Source: Desulfobacillus sp041396245 (lineage in GTDB: Bacteria; Pseudomonadota; Gammaproteobacteria; Burkholderiales; Rhodocyclaceae). From it: a DNA stretch of 64,000 bases. The stretch is from NCBI GenBank assembly GCA_041396245.1, contig JAWKYW010000009.1, forward strand, positions 57,869 through 121,868, given 5' to 3'. The notes under the pieces were generated by a model. The model was not told where the DNA came from. It did not search any database and saw only the letters and a list, made by a program, of their open reading frames with translations. Of the stretch, positions 8,459-17,513 are shown in pieces. Both the position numbers and the translations under genes were made by a program. The first letter of the stretch is position 1. Every line of letters begins with the position of its first letter.

Positions 8459-9337
8459 TCAGGCCACCTCCGGTAACAGGCTGCCGAGTGCGACAGCGAC
8501 ATCGGGATATTGCAGCCTTACGCCCAGCTCGCGCCCGATGCGCCGGTTTTTCAGCCGACGCGACTCGCCCATGAAGGACAGCATCGACGGGGAGAGCCGT
8601 TGCGCGATCTCCGCACGCGGCAGGCGCGGGGCGCGCGGCAGACCGAAGCGGTCGGCGAGCAGATCGAAGTAGTCGCCCATTTTCAACTCCGAATCGTCGC
8701 TGGCATTGTAGATCCGCCCCGGGCGGCCGTGCGCAAGCGTCGCGCAGGCGATGGCCGCCAGGTCCTCGGCATGGATATGGTTGGTGTAGATGTCGTCCTC
8801 GGGACGCAGCAGCGGCAGGCCGCGTTCGAGCCGCGCCAGCGGCAGGCGATCGCCGGCATAGATGCCCGGCGCGCGCAGGATGGACACCGCGACGCGACGG
8901 CGGCAGCCGAAGCGGCGCAGGCGCGCCTCGGCGTCGGCACGCCGGTGCGCCCGTGCCGTCTGCGGACGCGCCACGCGCTCCTCGGAAACCCAGGCGCCGC
9001 CGCAGTCGCCATAGACGCCGCTGGTGCTGATGTAGACGAGGCGGCGTGGTAGAATTTTTCCTCGCGCAAGGGCCGCCAGCAAGGCAAGGGTTCGCCTGTC
9101 CGTGCTGCCGGTTTCCTGCGGCGGCGCGAAGTGCAGGATCAGGTTGGCGATGCCGGCAAGCCGCCGCAGGCTGCGCGGCCGATCCAGGTCGGCAAGCAGC
9201 GGCGTCACGCCGAGCGCGCGCAGTTCGGAATGACGCGCCGTCGAGCGCACCGCGGCATAGACGCGGTAATGCCTGACCAGCCAGGGAAGGGCGCGCCGGG
9301 CGATGTCGCCGCAGCCAATGATGAGCAGTCGTTGCAC
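8459..9337 (-). CDS. NAD-dependent epimerase/dehydratase-like protein (YeeZ-like)
   Basis: A 292-residue extended short-chain dehydrogenase. The nucleotide-binding loop is IIGCGDIARRAL at residues 6-17; YISTSGVYGDCGG near 105 is the family's serine-containing strand. Downstream, NHIHAEDLAAI and YNASDD fit sugar-nucleotide epimerase homologues of the YeeZ type. The catalytic YxxxK is not clearly recognisable, so activity is uncertain. It is transcribed with hemJ and the rRNA methyltransferase and is divergent from the flavin reductase gene 41 bases away. Confidence 0.75.
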   Translation of the reverse strand: MQRLLIIGCGDIARRALPWLVRHYRVYAAVRSTARHSELRALGVTPLLADLDRPRSLRRLAGIANLILHFAPPQETGSTDRRTLALLAALARGKILPRRLVYISTSGVYGDCGGAWVSEERVARPQTARAHRRADAEARLRRFGCRRRVAVSILRAPGIYAGDRLPLARLERGLPLLRPEDDIYTNHIHAEDLAAIACATLAHGRPGRIYNASDDSELKMGDYFDLLADRFGLPRAPRLPRAEIAQRLSPSMLSFMGESRRLKNRRIGRELGVRLQYPDVAVALGSLLPEVA

Positions 9338-9378
9338 CCGCGCATTTTAACAGTCAGCCAACCGTCGCCCTCGTCGTC

Positions 9379-10407
9379 ATGTCCCACCGCGTCACGATCG
9401 AACCCAGCGGACATCAGTTCGAGGTCGAGCCCGGCAACACGATTTTGCGCGCGGCACTGGCGGCCGGCATCGCGCTTCCCTGCGGTTGCCGCAACGGCTC
9501 CTGCGGCGCCTGCAAGGGGCGGGTGGTGTCCGGCCGAGTCGACCGCGGCCCGTATGCGGAGGGCGCGCTGACCGGGGCGGAGCTGGCGCAGGGTTATGCC
9601 CTGTTCTGCTGCACACGTCCGCTGTCCGACCTCGTCATCGCCTCGCGCGAAATCGGGACGGCGGGCGGCATGCCGGTAAAAACCCTGCCTGCCCGCGTGC
9701 AGGAGATGACGCTTCTTGCGCCCGACGTGATGCGGATCAGGCTGCGCCTGCCGGCCAGCGAGCGCTTTCAATTCCTCGCCGGCCAGTATGTCGACATTCT
9801 GCTCAAGGATGGCGGCCGACGCAGCTTTTCCCTCGCCCACGCGCCGCATGCGGACGAATGCCTCGAACTGCATGTCCGCCGCGTCCCGGGCGGGCGCTTC
9901 ACCACCCACGTTTTCGAGACGATGAGGGCGCGCGACATCCTGCGGCTGGAAGGGCCGCATGGCGCGTTCTACCTGCGCGAGGACAGCGCCAAGCCTGTCA
10001 TCCTGCTGGCCGGCGGCACCGGCTTCGCACCGATCAAGTCCCTGGTCGAACATGCCTTCCGGCAGGAATCCGATCGGCCGATGACGCTCTACTGGGGCGC
10101 CCGCGACCGCGCCGGCCTCTACCTGGATGATCTGGCGGCAGGCTGGGCAGGCAGCCATGACGGTTTCGGCTATGTGCCGGTGCTGTCCGAGCCTGCGGCT
10201 TCGGACGCCTGGCGGGGCCGGACCGGCCTGGTGCACCGGGCCGTGATGGCCGATTTTCCCGATCTTTCAGGGCATCAGGTCTACGCCTGCGGCGCGCCGG
10301 CCATGATCGAGGCGGCGCGCAACGACCTGATGGGCGCTTGCAACCTAAAGGTCGAGGACTTTTTTGCCGATAGCTTCTCATTCGCCACGGAAGACGCAAG
10401 ACCATGA
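9379..10407 (+). CDS. 2Fe-2S ferredoxin-NAD(P)H flavin reductase (AscD/CDP-6-deoxy-glucoseen reductase-like)
   Basis: A 342-residue electron-transfer flavoprotein. The N-terminal plant-type ferredoxin domain has C37-x4-C42-x2-C45 (CRNGSCGACKG) and C77. A ferredoxin-reductase FAD domain (RSFSLAHAP) and an NAD(P) domain (LLAGGTGFAPIKSL, then YACGAPAMIEAA) follow. The closest general match is the CDP-6-deoxy-3,4-glucoseen reductase group, which in betaproteobacteria mostly has an unknown physiological partner. The next gene overlaps its stop by four bases. Confidence 0.85.
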   Translation: MSHRVTIEPSGHQFEVEPGNTILRAALAAGIALPCGCRNGSCGACKGRVVSGRVDRGPYAEGALTGAELAQGYALFCCTRPLSDLVIASREIGTAGGMPVKTLPARVQEMTLLAPDVMRIRLRLPASERFQFLAGQYVDILLKDGGRRSFSLAHAPHADECLELHVRRVPGGRFTTHVFETMRARDILRLEGPHGAFYLREDSAKPVILLAGGTGFAPIKSLVEHAFRQESDRPMTLYWGARDRAGLYLDDLAAGWAGSHDGFGYVPVLSEPAASDAWRGRTGLVHRAVMADFPDLSGHQVYACGAPAMIEAARNDLMGACNLKVEDFFADSFSFATEDARP

Positions 10408-11543
10408 CCCTTCTCATCAGCCGCGAGCCGGTGCTCAACCGCAGCCGGGCCATCACCGCGACCCGGCTCGTCGTGCAGGCGCCGGCCGGGCCCCAGGCCT
10501 GTGCACGCATCGCCGCCGAACTGAACCGGCTGGACGAGGCCTGGCCCACCGCGCGCACGGTGATCGTCAGCCTCGCCGGCACGGCGCCGGATGCCGCCCT
10601 GCTCGACTGGCAGGTGCCGCAGAACGCCATGATCGGGATCCCGGCCGCCGCCCTCGACGATCCGGCAACCCTCGACCTGATGCGGAAATTGCAGCAGGCC
10701 GGTGTATCGCTCTGCCTGGACGGCTATCGGGCCGGCCTGGCCCTGCCGGCCGGCATCGACTTCCGCTTCATCCTGGCCGATGCCACCGCGAACATAGACG
10801 GTGCGCCCGGACTGCTGCTGGCCAAGGGGCTGCAGGACAGCGCGCAATTCGATGCCGCCCTGCAAAAGGGCTTCGGCGGCGCGACCGGCTGGTTCTTCCT
10901 GAAGGGCGTCACGCCGGCGAAGAAACTCAATCCCGGCCAGGCGCAGACCATCCGCCTGCTCAATCTGGTGCGGGCGAACGCCGACGTCAAGGAGATCGAG
11001 GCGGCACTCAAGCAGGACGTGGCGCTCTCGGTGAAGCTGCTGCGCTACATCAATTCCGCCGGCTTCGGCCTGGCCGTCGAGATCCAGTCCTTCCGCCACG
11101 CCGTCACCCTGCTCGGCTACGACAAACTGAACAAATGGCTGTCGCTGCTGCTGGTCACTTCCAGCAAGGATCCCGCGGCGCCGGCACTGATGCAGGCCGC
11201 CATTGCGCGCGGCCGTTTCATGGAGCTGACGGCGAAGGCTTACGTTGACAAGGGCGAACTCGACAACCTGTTCATCACCGGCGCCTTCTCGCTGCTCGAC
11301 ATCCTGCTCGGCGTCCTCATGGAAACCGCACTGGCCGACATGCACCTGCCGGATGCCATCAACGATGCGCTGATCTCGGGCAGCGGGCCTTACGCGCCCT
11401 TTCTGTCCCTTGCGCTGGCCGCCGAACAGACCGATCACGCCCGGTATTGCGCCCGCGTCGACGAATTGCAACTGGCGCCGGAAACGGTCAATCGCGCCCA
11501 GCTCGAGGCACTGGCCTTCGCCGACAGCCTGCAGCTGAATTAG
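10404..11543 (+). CDS. EAL-degenerate / HDOD domain signalling protein
   Basis: A 379-residue cytoplasmic protein of the YuxH layout. An N-terminal EAL-like barrel (about 1-185) has lost the EAL signature and metal ligands. The C-terminal HDOD domain (about 190-379) contains VALSVKLLRYINSAGFGL and IQSFRHAVTLLGYDKLNKWL. Such proteins usually act in c-di-GMP-linked regulation of motility without enzyme activity. ATGA overlap with the reductase gene suggests coupling, though a functional link is not obvious. It converges on the NnrS-like gene, overlapping by four bases. Confidence 0.85.
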   Translation: MTLLISREPVLNRSRAITATRLVVQAPAGPQACARIAAELNRLDEAWPTARTVIVSLAGTAPDAALLDWQVPQNAMIGIPAAALDDPATLDLMRKLQQAGVSLCLDGYRAGLALPAGIDFRFILADATANIDGAPGLLLAKGLQDSAQFDAALQKGFGGATGWFFLKGVTPAKKLNPGQAQTIRLLNLVRANADVKEIEAALKQDVALSVKLLRYINSAGFGLAVEIQSFRHAVTLLGYDKLNKWLSLLLVTSSKDPAAPALMQAAIARGRFMELTAKAYVDKGELDNLFITGAFSLLDILLGVLMETALADMHLPDAINDALISGSGPYAPFLSLALAAEQTDHARYCARVDELQLAPETVNRAQLEALAFADSLQLN

Positions 11544-12598
11544 GTTTTCAATTTGCCGCGGATTACCGCGGCGACGGTGTTCAGGATGAAGGCGGCCAGC
11601 GCCACGGCGTTGAGGAGCCCCCCCGCGCTGCGCCATTCGAAAGCCCCCGCCGCATCGCCCGCCAGCCGCAAGGCGAGCGAAAGATGCAGCAGGAGCAGCG
11701 GCGCGTAGAAGAGCGGATGGTAGGGCACCGCCACGCGCAGCACGGCCGGGAAGATGATCGGCGCGTGGCCGAACACCATCGAGAAGACAAAGCCCAGCAT
11801 CAGGGCGTGCAGCGCCGCGTCGTAGGCGGCACTGCCCGGCACCAGCCCCGCCGTGAGCATGATCGCGCCGGCCAGTGCCAGCCAGGCATAGCCCGAGAGC
11901 AGGCAGACGGCGATGAAGCGCGTCAGCCCCTTGTCCTTCACCGTGCGCCGCGCGATGTCCTGGCGCAGCAGCCACAGCGCCAGCGCCAGCAGCGCCGCGC
12001 CGAACAGGTGCGCCTCGAACGCCATGCCGAAAGTCAGTCCCGCCAGTACGGCGATGAAGACGCGCCGCGCGGTCGGCGAGGGCGGCAGGAAGCGCGACAG
12101 CTCCAGGCGCTCGCCGGCGATGGTGAGCACCAGGAAGCCGGCCCACCACGGCACCACTTCGTAGACCGAAAAGCCGCCCAGCCAGAGCAGGTTGCCGGCG
12201 AGCCAGCTTGCGGCGCCGGCCGCCAGCGTGAAGGTAAACAGGGCGCGCTGGCGCAGGAAGACCGAGACCGAGCCGGCCAGCAGCACCGCGCTGCCCAGCG
12301 CGAGCAGCGCCTGCGCCACGGCAGGCGGCGCGCCGAGGATCAGCGCCAGCCCGCCGGCACCGGCGGCCAGCGGGCCGAGATAGGCCCAGCGCTGCGCCAG
12401 CGCCACGGCCCGCTCCAGGCTGATCACCGTGCCGAAAAAGCCGCTCACCATGAGCGGGCCGTGGAAGGCGGCGAGGTCGGCCGCCGGACGCGGCACCGCC
12501 CAGCCCAGGCGCAGCAATCCGGCGCCCACCCCGATAATGAGGCTGGCGAAGCCCAGGATCAGCAGCGGGACGCGCCAGGGCGGCCGGACGTCTGCCAT
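11540..12598 (-). CDS. NnrS-like polytopic heme/copper membrane protein
   Basis: A 352-residue inner-membrane protein with about ten to twelve hydrophobic helices. It resembles NnrS and heme-copper-oxidase-like proteins through histidines within helices, for instance FHGPLMVSGFFGT near residue 45 and HALMLGFVFSMVFGH near 275, but lacks the classical NnrS HEMLFGF motif. The neighbours (DUF2249, DUF59 and divergent nsrR) point to nitric oxide or denitrification stress. The family assignment is therefore partly contextual. Contains one copy of the 10-mer AAAGTCAGTC at 12030-12039. Confidence 0.6.
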   Translation of the reverse strand: MADVRPPWRVPLLILGFASLIIGVGAGLLRLGWAVPRPAADLAAFHGPLMVSGFFGTVISLERAVALAQRWAYLGPLAAGAGGLALILGAPPAVAQALLALGSAVLLAGSVSVFLRQRALFTFTLAAGAASWLAGNLLWLGGFSVYEVVPWWAGFLVLTIAGERLELSRFLPPSPTARRVFIAVLAGLTFGMAFEAHLFGAALLALALWLLRQDIARRTVKDKGLTRFIAVCLLSGYAWLALAGAIMLTAGLVPGSAAYDAALHALMLGFVFSMVFGHAPIIFPAVLRVAVPYHPLFYAPLLLLHLSLALRLAGDAAGAFEWRSAGGLLNAVALAAFILNTVAAVIRGKLKT

Positions 12599-12674
12599 TC
12601 AGGCCTCCGCCGGGCCGCCCCAGGGAGGCCTGAAGTCAACAACACGGAAGCCGCACAGCGGCTGAACCGGCGTC

Positions 12675-12706
12675 ACCCCTTCCCACGTGGAAGGGGTCGG
12701 GGGATG
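12675..12706. repeat. GC-rich inverted repeat between NnrS-like and DUF2249 genes
   Basis: ACCCCTTCC and GGAAGGGGT form a 9-bp stem around CACGT, followed by CGGGGGATGGG. Related C-run/G-run pieces occur at 14570-14600 and 48043-48076, so this is a dispersed genome repeat and not a gene-specific signal. It could also slow transcription between the DUF2249 gene and the membrane protein gene. Confidence 0.55.
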
Positions 12707-12719
12707 GGTTGCCATCAGC

Positions 12720-12962
12720 TCAGGCCTTCTTGGTAATGCGCACTTTCCAGACTTCCGGCCCGGACTCAAGATAGTCCCAGGTGAACACCGGGCCGAGCTC
12801 GGCCTGGAACTGGTAGTAGAGCGGCTTCGGGTCGTGGTCGTTGACCAGCAGGAAGGCTTCGCCCGCGGCCAGGTTGCGGTACGTGTCGAAAATCAGCGGA
12901 TGGCGCTCGCGCGGCACGATGGTGCGGACGTCGATGGTCTGTTCTGCGGTGGCGGTGGTCAT
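12720..12962 (-). CDS. DUF2249 domain protein
   Basis: An 80-residue single-domain DUF2249 protein (TusA-like fold family). The core is TIDVRTIVPRERHPLIFDTY, then the family segment FLLVNDHDPKPLYYQF and a C-terminal WKVRI. DUF2249 proteins cluster with hemerythrins and nitric-oxide-response genes in denitrifiers, but their reaction is unknown. Here the gene sits between a DUF59 iron-sulfur assembly factor and an NnrS-like protein, all in one direction, opposite nsrR. Confidence 0.85.
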   Translation of the reverse strand: MTTATAEQTIDVRTIVPRERHPLIFDTYRNLAAGEAFLLVNDHDPKPLYYQFQAELGPVFTWDYLESGPEVWKVRITKKA

Positions 12963-12996
12963 GTCGTATTCTCCTGTCGGGATTGGGATGGCTCGG

Positions 12997-13320
12997 CTAC
13001 CAGCCGAAATGGCGCTTGGCGTTCTCCGTCATCCGCTCCGGGCTCCAGGGCGGATCCCAGACCAGATCGACGGCGATGTCGGCGCCTTCCGGCGCGATGT
13101 CGCGAATCGCCTCGCGTGCATCCTCGGTGATCATGGCACCCATGGGGCAGGCCGGCGTCGTCATGGTCATCGCGACGCGCACCCGGTCCGGGGCGATCTC
13201 GATGTCATAGACGAGCCCGAGGTCGACGACGTTAAGGCCGACCTCCGGGTCGATCACGCTGCGCAGGGCGGCGCGGATCGCCTCCTCCGTCGGCATGTTC
13301 GCTGCCTCTTCCGCCATCAT
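12997..13320 (-). CDS. DUF59 metal-sulfur cluster assembly factor
   Basis: A 107-residue MIP18/DUF59-family protein related to SufT and PaaD, which help insert iron-sulfur clusters into target proteins. Characteristic sequence: LRSVIDPEVGLNVVDLGLVY near residue 20, then TTPACPMG with the conserved cysteine near residue 58. It ends in a WDPPWSPERM segment common to the free-standing group. It is the first gene of the minus-strand module whose promoter region faces nsrR, so a role in repairing nitric-oxide-damaged clusters is likely but inferred. Confidence 0.88.
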   Translation of the reverse strand: MMAEEAANMPTEEAIRAALRSVIDPEVGLNVVDLGLVYDIEIAPDRVRVAMTMTTPACPMGAMITEDAREAIRDIAPEGADIAVDLVWDPPWSPERMTENAKRHFGW

Positions 13321-13341
13321 GGGCTCCTATAAGCTGTACCG

Positions 13342-13400
13342 AAGATACATCTTCAATTTACCACCCTTTTCCGGGATAATCAACATCCGGAATACATCTT
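13342..13400. promoter_or_regulatory. Candidate NsrR operator half-sites in divergent promoter
   Basis: AAGATACATCTT (13342-13353) and AATACATCTT (13391-13400) lie between the DUF59 gene and nsrR. Both resemble the AAGATGCATTT-type half-sites of NsrR operators. The first sits 21 bases before the DUF59 start and the second 11 bases before nsrR. This supports NsrR repression of the module and autoregulation, inferred from sequence likeness alone. Confidence 0.6.
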
Positions 13401-13411
13401 TTGAAACCGCC

Positions 13412-13849
13412 ATGCGGCTGACCACCTTCACCGACTACACCCTGCGCGTGCTGATGTACCTCGGCGTGCGGCAGGGCGAACGCGTCACCATCGCCGAGAT
13501 CGCCGCCGCCTATGGTATCTCGGAAAACCACCTCATGAAGGTGGTGCATTTCCTGGCGCGGCAAGGCCATGTCGAGACGCTGCGCGGCAAGGGCGGCGGC
13601 CTGCGACTGGCCCTGGCGCCGGAAGAAATCGGCGTCGGCGCGGTGGTGCGCGCGACCGAGGCGGATCTGGCGCTGGTCGAATGCTTCGATGCGGCGCAAA
13701 GCCAGTGCAACATCGCGCCGGCCTGCGTGCTGAAAGGAGTGTTCAAGCGGGCTGCCGAGGCCTTCTACGCCGAGCTGGACCGCCATACGCTGGCCGACCT
13801 GCTGCGACCGGCGCCGCGCCTGAGGCGGATCCTGCGGACCGGAACCTGA
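13412..13849 (+). CDS. nsrR: Rrf2-family nitric-oxide-sensing repressor NsrR
   Basis: A 145-residue Rrf2 regulator. The winged helix (residues 1-60) contains TFTDYTLRVLMYL and ISENHLMKVVHFLARQGHVE. The three cluster cysteines C91, C99 and C105, in ECFDAAQSQCNIAPACVLK, match NsrR spacing and bind an iron-sulfur cluster that nitric oxide destroys, releasing the repressor. The ATG at 13412 gives the typical MRLTTFTDYTLRVL start. It is divergent from the DUF59-DUF2249-NnrS-like genes, which it presumably controls. Confidence 0.93.
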   Translation: MRLTTFTDYTLRVLMYLGVRQGERVTIAEIAAAYGISENHLMKVVHFLARQGHVETLRGKGGGLRLALAPEEIGVGAVVRATEADLALVECFDAAQSQCNIAPACVLKGVFKRAAEAFYAELDRHTLADLLRPAPRLRRILRTGT

Positions 13850-13854
13850 GGCGC

Positions 13855-14629
<775 letters not shown>

Positions 14630-14637
<8 letters not shown>

Positions 14638-15400
14638 AGCTTCCGCCCAGGTAGGCCTCGACCACCTTCGGATCGCGCTGAACCTCGGCCGGCACGCCTT
14701 CGGCAATTTTTTCGCCGTAGTCGAGCACGGCGACGCGGTCGCACAGGCCCATCACCAGCTTGACGTCGTGCTCGATGAGCAGGAGGGTGAGGCCGTCCTC
14801 GCGCAGCGCCTCGATCAGTCGCTTGAGGGATTCGGTTTCGGTGGCGTTCATGCCGGCGGCCGGCTCGTCAAGCGCCAGCAGTTTGGGTTCCGTCGCCAGC
14901 GCCCGGGCGATCTCCAGCCGGCGCTGGTCGCCGTAGGACAGGTGGCGCGCCAGGACGTTGCCGTGGTGCTGGATGCCGACATAGCGGAGCAGTTCGTGGG
15001 CGCGTTGCTCGATTGCCGCCTCCTCCTCGCGCGTGGCGCGGTTGCGCAGAATCGCGCCGAACACGCCGGCGGAGGTGCGCAGGTGGCGGCCGACCATGAC
15101 GTTCTCCAGCGCCGTCATGTTCGCGAACAGGCGGATGTTCTGGAAGGTGCGGGCGATGCCGGCGGCCGCCACCTCGTGCGGCGCCGTGACGTTCAGCGGC
15201 ACGCCGTCGAAGGCGAAGCGTCCGTCGTCGGCGGAATACAGGCCGGTGAGGACGTTGAAGAAGGTGGTCTTGCCGGCGCCGTTGGGGCCGATCAGGCCAT
15301 AGATCTCGCCGCGGCGGATGGTGAGCGAAACCTCGCGCAGGGCCTGGACGCCGCCGAAGCGCTTCGAGATCCGGTCGGCTTCGAGCAATGCTCCGGTCAT
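14630..15400 (-). CDS. livG: Branched-chain amino acid ABC transporter ATP-binding protein LivG
   Basis: Second ATPase of the importer, 256 residues. It has Walker A GPNGAGKTTFFN near residue 36, the LivG-typical signature LSYGDQRRLEIARAL and Walker B LLALDEPAAGMN, plus the long insertion after Walker A characteristic of LivG. The ATG at 15400 overlaps the livM stop (ATGA), giving tight coupling; a longer open frame to 15445 is inside livM. The substrate could be branched-chain amino acids, other amides or aromatic acids, since this family is broad. Confidence 0.95.
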
Positions 15401-16461
15401 GCCGGCTTTTCGGCGAGTTCGCGCTTGTGGCGCGCCTCGGGCCACAGGCCGGCGGGCCGGAAACGCATGGTCAGCACCAGTGCAGCGCCGAAAATCAGCA
15501 TGCGCAGCACCTCGGGGTCGACGAGCAGGCGGCCGAACAACGCCTTTTGCGCCGGCTCCACCGTGTAACGCAGCAGTTCCGGAACGAAGGAGAGCAGCAT
15601 CGCCCCGACGATCACGCCCCAGACGTTGCCCATGCCGCCGAGCACCACCATCGACAGCACCATGATGGATTCGTGCAGGACGAAGCTCTCCGGGCTGATG
15701 AAGCCCTGGATCGAGGCGAACATGCCGCCGGCGATGCCGCCGAAGGAGGCGCCCATGGCGAAGGCGAGCAGCTTGACGTTGCGCGTGTTGATGCCGCAGG
15801 CCTTGGCGGCGACCTCGTCCTCGCGGATGGCCACCCAGGCGCGGCCGATGCGCGAGCGCTGCAGGCGCAGGTTGATGGCAATGATGGCGAGCAGGAGCAG
15901 CAGGAGCAGGTAGTAATGCTTCACCGGGCCGCTGAAATCGAGGCCGAGCCAGGTGCTGCCGGCACGAAAATCCAGGCCGCCGATGCGCACCGGATCGATG
16001 AGGGTGATGCCCTTCGGACCGTTGGTGATGTTGAACGGCGAGGACAGGTTGTTCATCAGGATGCGCACGATCTCGCCGAAGCCGAGGGTGACGATGGCGA
16101 GATAGTCCCCGCGCAGGCGCAGCGTCGGCGCGCCCAGCACGACGCCGGCCAGGCAGGCCAGCAGGGCGCCGACCGGGAGAATCGCCCAGAACGGCAGGTG
16201 CAGGCCGAAATGCGGCGAGGCGAGCAGCGCCCAGGTGTAGGCGCCGACGGCGTAGAAGGCGATGTAGCCGAGGTCGAGCAGGCCGGCGAAGCCGACGACG
16301 ATGTTCAGTCCCAGCGACAGGAAGACGAAGAGGATGGCGAGGTTGGCGATGCGCACCCAGGCGGTGCCGGCCATCGACAGCACCAGCGGCAGGGCGACGA
16401 GGGCGAGGGCGACGAGGACGACGCCGGTCCAGAAGGGCAGCGGGTTGCGCCCCGCCCTCAC
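15397..16461 (-). CDS. livM: Branched-chain amino acid ABC transporter permease LivM
   Basis: Inner-membrane permease of about 354 residues with roughly ten helices. The LivM signature GLNIVVGFAGLLDLGYIAFY lies near residue 50, and the cytoplasmic loop GRAWVAIREDEVAAKACGIN contacts the ATPases. The GTG at 16461 overlaps the livH stop by four bases and was chosen because the upstream extension is arginine-rich antisense of livH. Works with LivH as the translocation pore. Confidence 0.94.
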   Translation of the reverse strand: MRAGRNPLPFWTGVVLVALALVALPLVLSMAGTAWVRIANLAILFVFLSLGLNIVVGFAGLLDLGYIAFYAVGAYTWALLASPHFGLHLPFWAILPVGALLACLAGVVLGAPTLRLRGDYLAIVTLGFGEIVRILMNNLSSPFNITNGPKGITLIDPVRIGGLDFRAGSTWLGLDFSGPVKHYYLLLLLLLAIIAINLRLQRSRIGRAWVAIREDEVAAKACGINTRNVKLLAFAMGASFGGIAGGMFASIQGFISPESFVLHESIMVLSMVVLGGMGNVWGVIVGAMLLSFVPELLRYTVEPAQKALFGRLLVDPEVLRMLIFGAALVLTMRFRPAGLWPEARHKRELAEKPA

Positions 16462-17444
16462 GCCCGCTCCGCGACGCGCTCGCCGAGCAGCCCCGAGGGG
16501 CGGAACACCAGCACGGCGATGAGGACCAGGAAGGCGAACACCTCCTGGTAATTGCTGCCGATCAGCACGACGTGGCCGTCGGCGGCGCAGCGTTCGGAAA
16601 GCCACTGCGCGACGAACGGCCAGCGACAGAGGTCGCTCACCTCGCTGACGTAGCCGGTGCCCAGCGCCTCGACCAGGCCGAGCAGGAGGCCGCCGAGCAT
16701 GGCGCCGGCGAGGTTGCCGATGCCGCCCAGCACCGCCGCCGCGAAGGCCTTCAGGCCGAGCATGAAGCCCATCGTGTAGTGGGCGATGCCGTAGTAGGTG
16801 CCGACCATCGCGCCGGCCACCGCCGCCATGGCGGCGGCGATGACGAAGGTGAGGGCGATGACACGGTTGGCGTCGACGCCCATCAGGGCGGCGACATGGA
16901 CATTCTCCGCCGTGGCGCGGATGGCGATGCCGAAGCGCGTCCGGTACACGAACCAGGTCAGCCCCGCCATCATCGCGCAGGAGAGCAGGATGATGCCGAT
17001 CTGCACGCCGCTGATGGCGGCGCCGCCGATCGCAAACACGGGGTTTTCGATGATCTGCGGAAAGGCCAGCGGGTTGCGGCTCCAGACCAGCAGGGCCAGG
17101 TGCTGCAGCACGATGGACATGCCGATGGCGGTGATCAGCGGCGCCAGGCGCGGGGCATGCCGCAGCGGCCGGTAGGCGATGCGCTCGAGGGCGTAGCCCA
17201 GGCCCATGCAGACCGGCATGGCGCAGACCACGCCGGCCAGCAGGATCGCCGGCGGCGGCAGGCTGCTGCCGGCGAGCGCGCCGATCACCGAAAAGGCCAC
17301 CATGGCGCCCACCATGACCACTTCGCCGTGGGCGAAATTGATCAACTGGATGACGCCGTACACCATGGTGTAGCCCAGCGCGACGAGGGCATACACGCTG
17401 CCGGTGGTCAGGCCGTTGATGACCTGCTGGATGAAGATGTCCAT
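16458..17444 (-). CDS. livH: Branched-chain amino acid ABC transporter permease LivH
   Basis: Inner-membrane permease of 328 residues. The family N-terminus QQVINGLTTGSVYALVALGY is followed by GVIQLINFAHGEVVMVGA. The conserved cytoplasmic loop includes GIAIRATAENVHVAALMGVD near residue 185. A segment near residues 265-285 (VSDLCRWPFVAQWLSERCAA) is an extra polar insert relative to the shortest LivH proteins. The ATG at 17444 (MDIFIQQ) was chosen over an upstream ATG because family homology begins here. A hairpin separates it from livK. Confidence 0.94.
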   Translation of the reverse strand: MDIFIQQVINGLTTGSVYALVALGYTMVYGVIQLINFAHGEVVMVGAMVAFSVIGALAGSSLPPPAILLAGVVCAMPVCMGLGYALERIAYRPLRHAPRLAPLITAIGMSIVLQHLALLVWSRNPLAFPQIIENPVFAIGGAAISGVQIGIILLSCAMMAGLTWFVYRTRFGIAIRATAENVHVAALMGVDANRVIALTFVIAAAMAAVAGAMVGTYYGIAHYTMGFMLGLKAFAAAVLGGIGNLAGAMLGGLLLGLVEALGTGYVSEVSDLCRWPFVAQWLSERCAADGHVVLIGSNYQEVFAFLVLIAVLVFRPSGLLGERVAERA

Positions 17445-17459
17445 GGCCTGCGAACGCGG

Positions 17460-17485
17460 AAACGGCACCCTTGGGGTGCCGTTTC
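17460..17485 (-). terminator. Hairpin between livK and livH (attenuator or processing site)
   Basis: AAACGGCACC and GGTGCCGTTT form a perfect 10-bp stem around a 5-6-base loop. There is no U-run after it on the minus strand, so full termination is unlikely. Its position after the receptor gene fits the common pattern of raising binding-protein expression above that of the permease genes. Confidence 0.6.
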
Positions 17486-17513
17486 GTGCGCTATCGTCCG
17501 GATCGATCGAACC

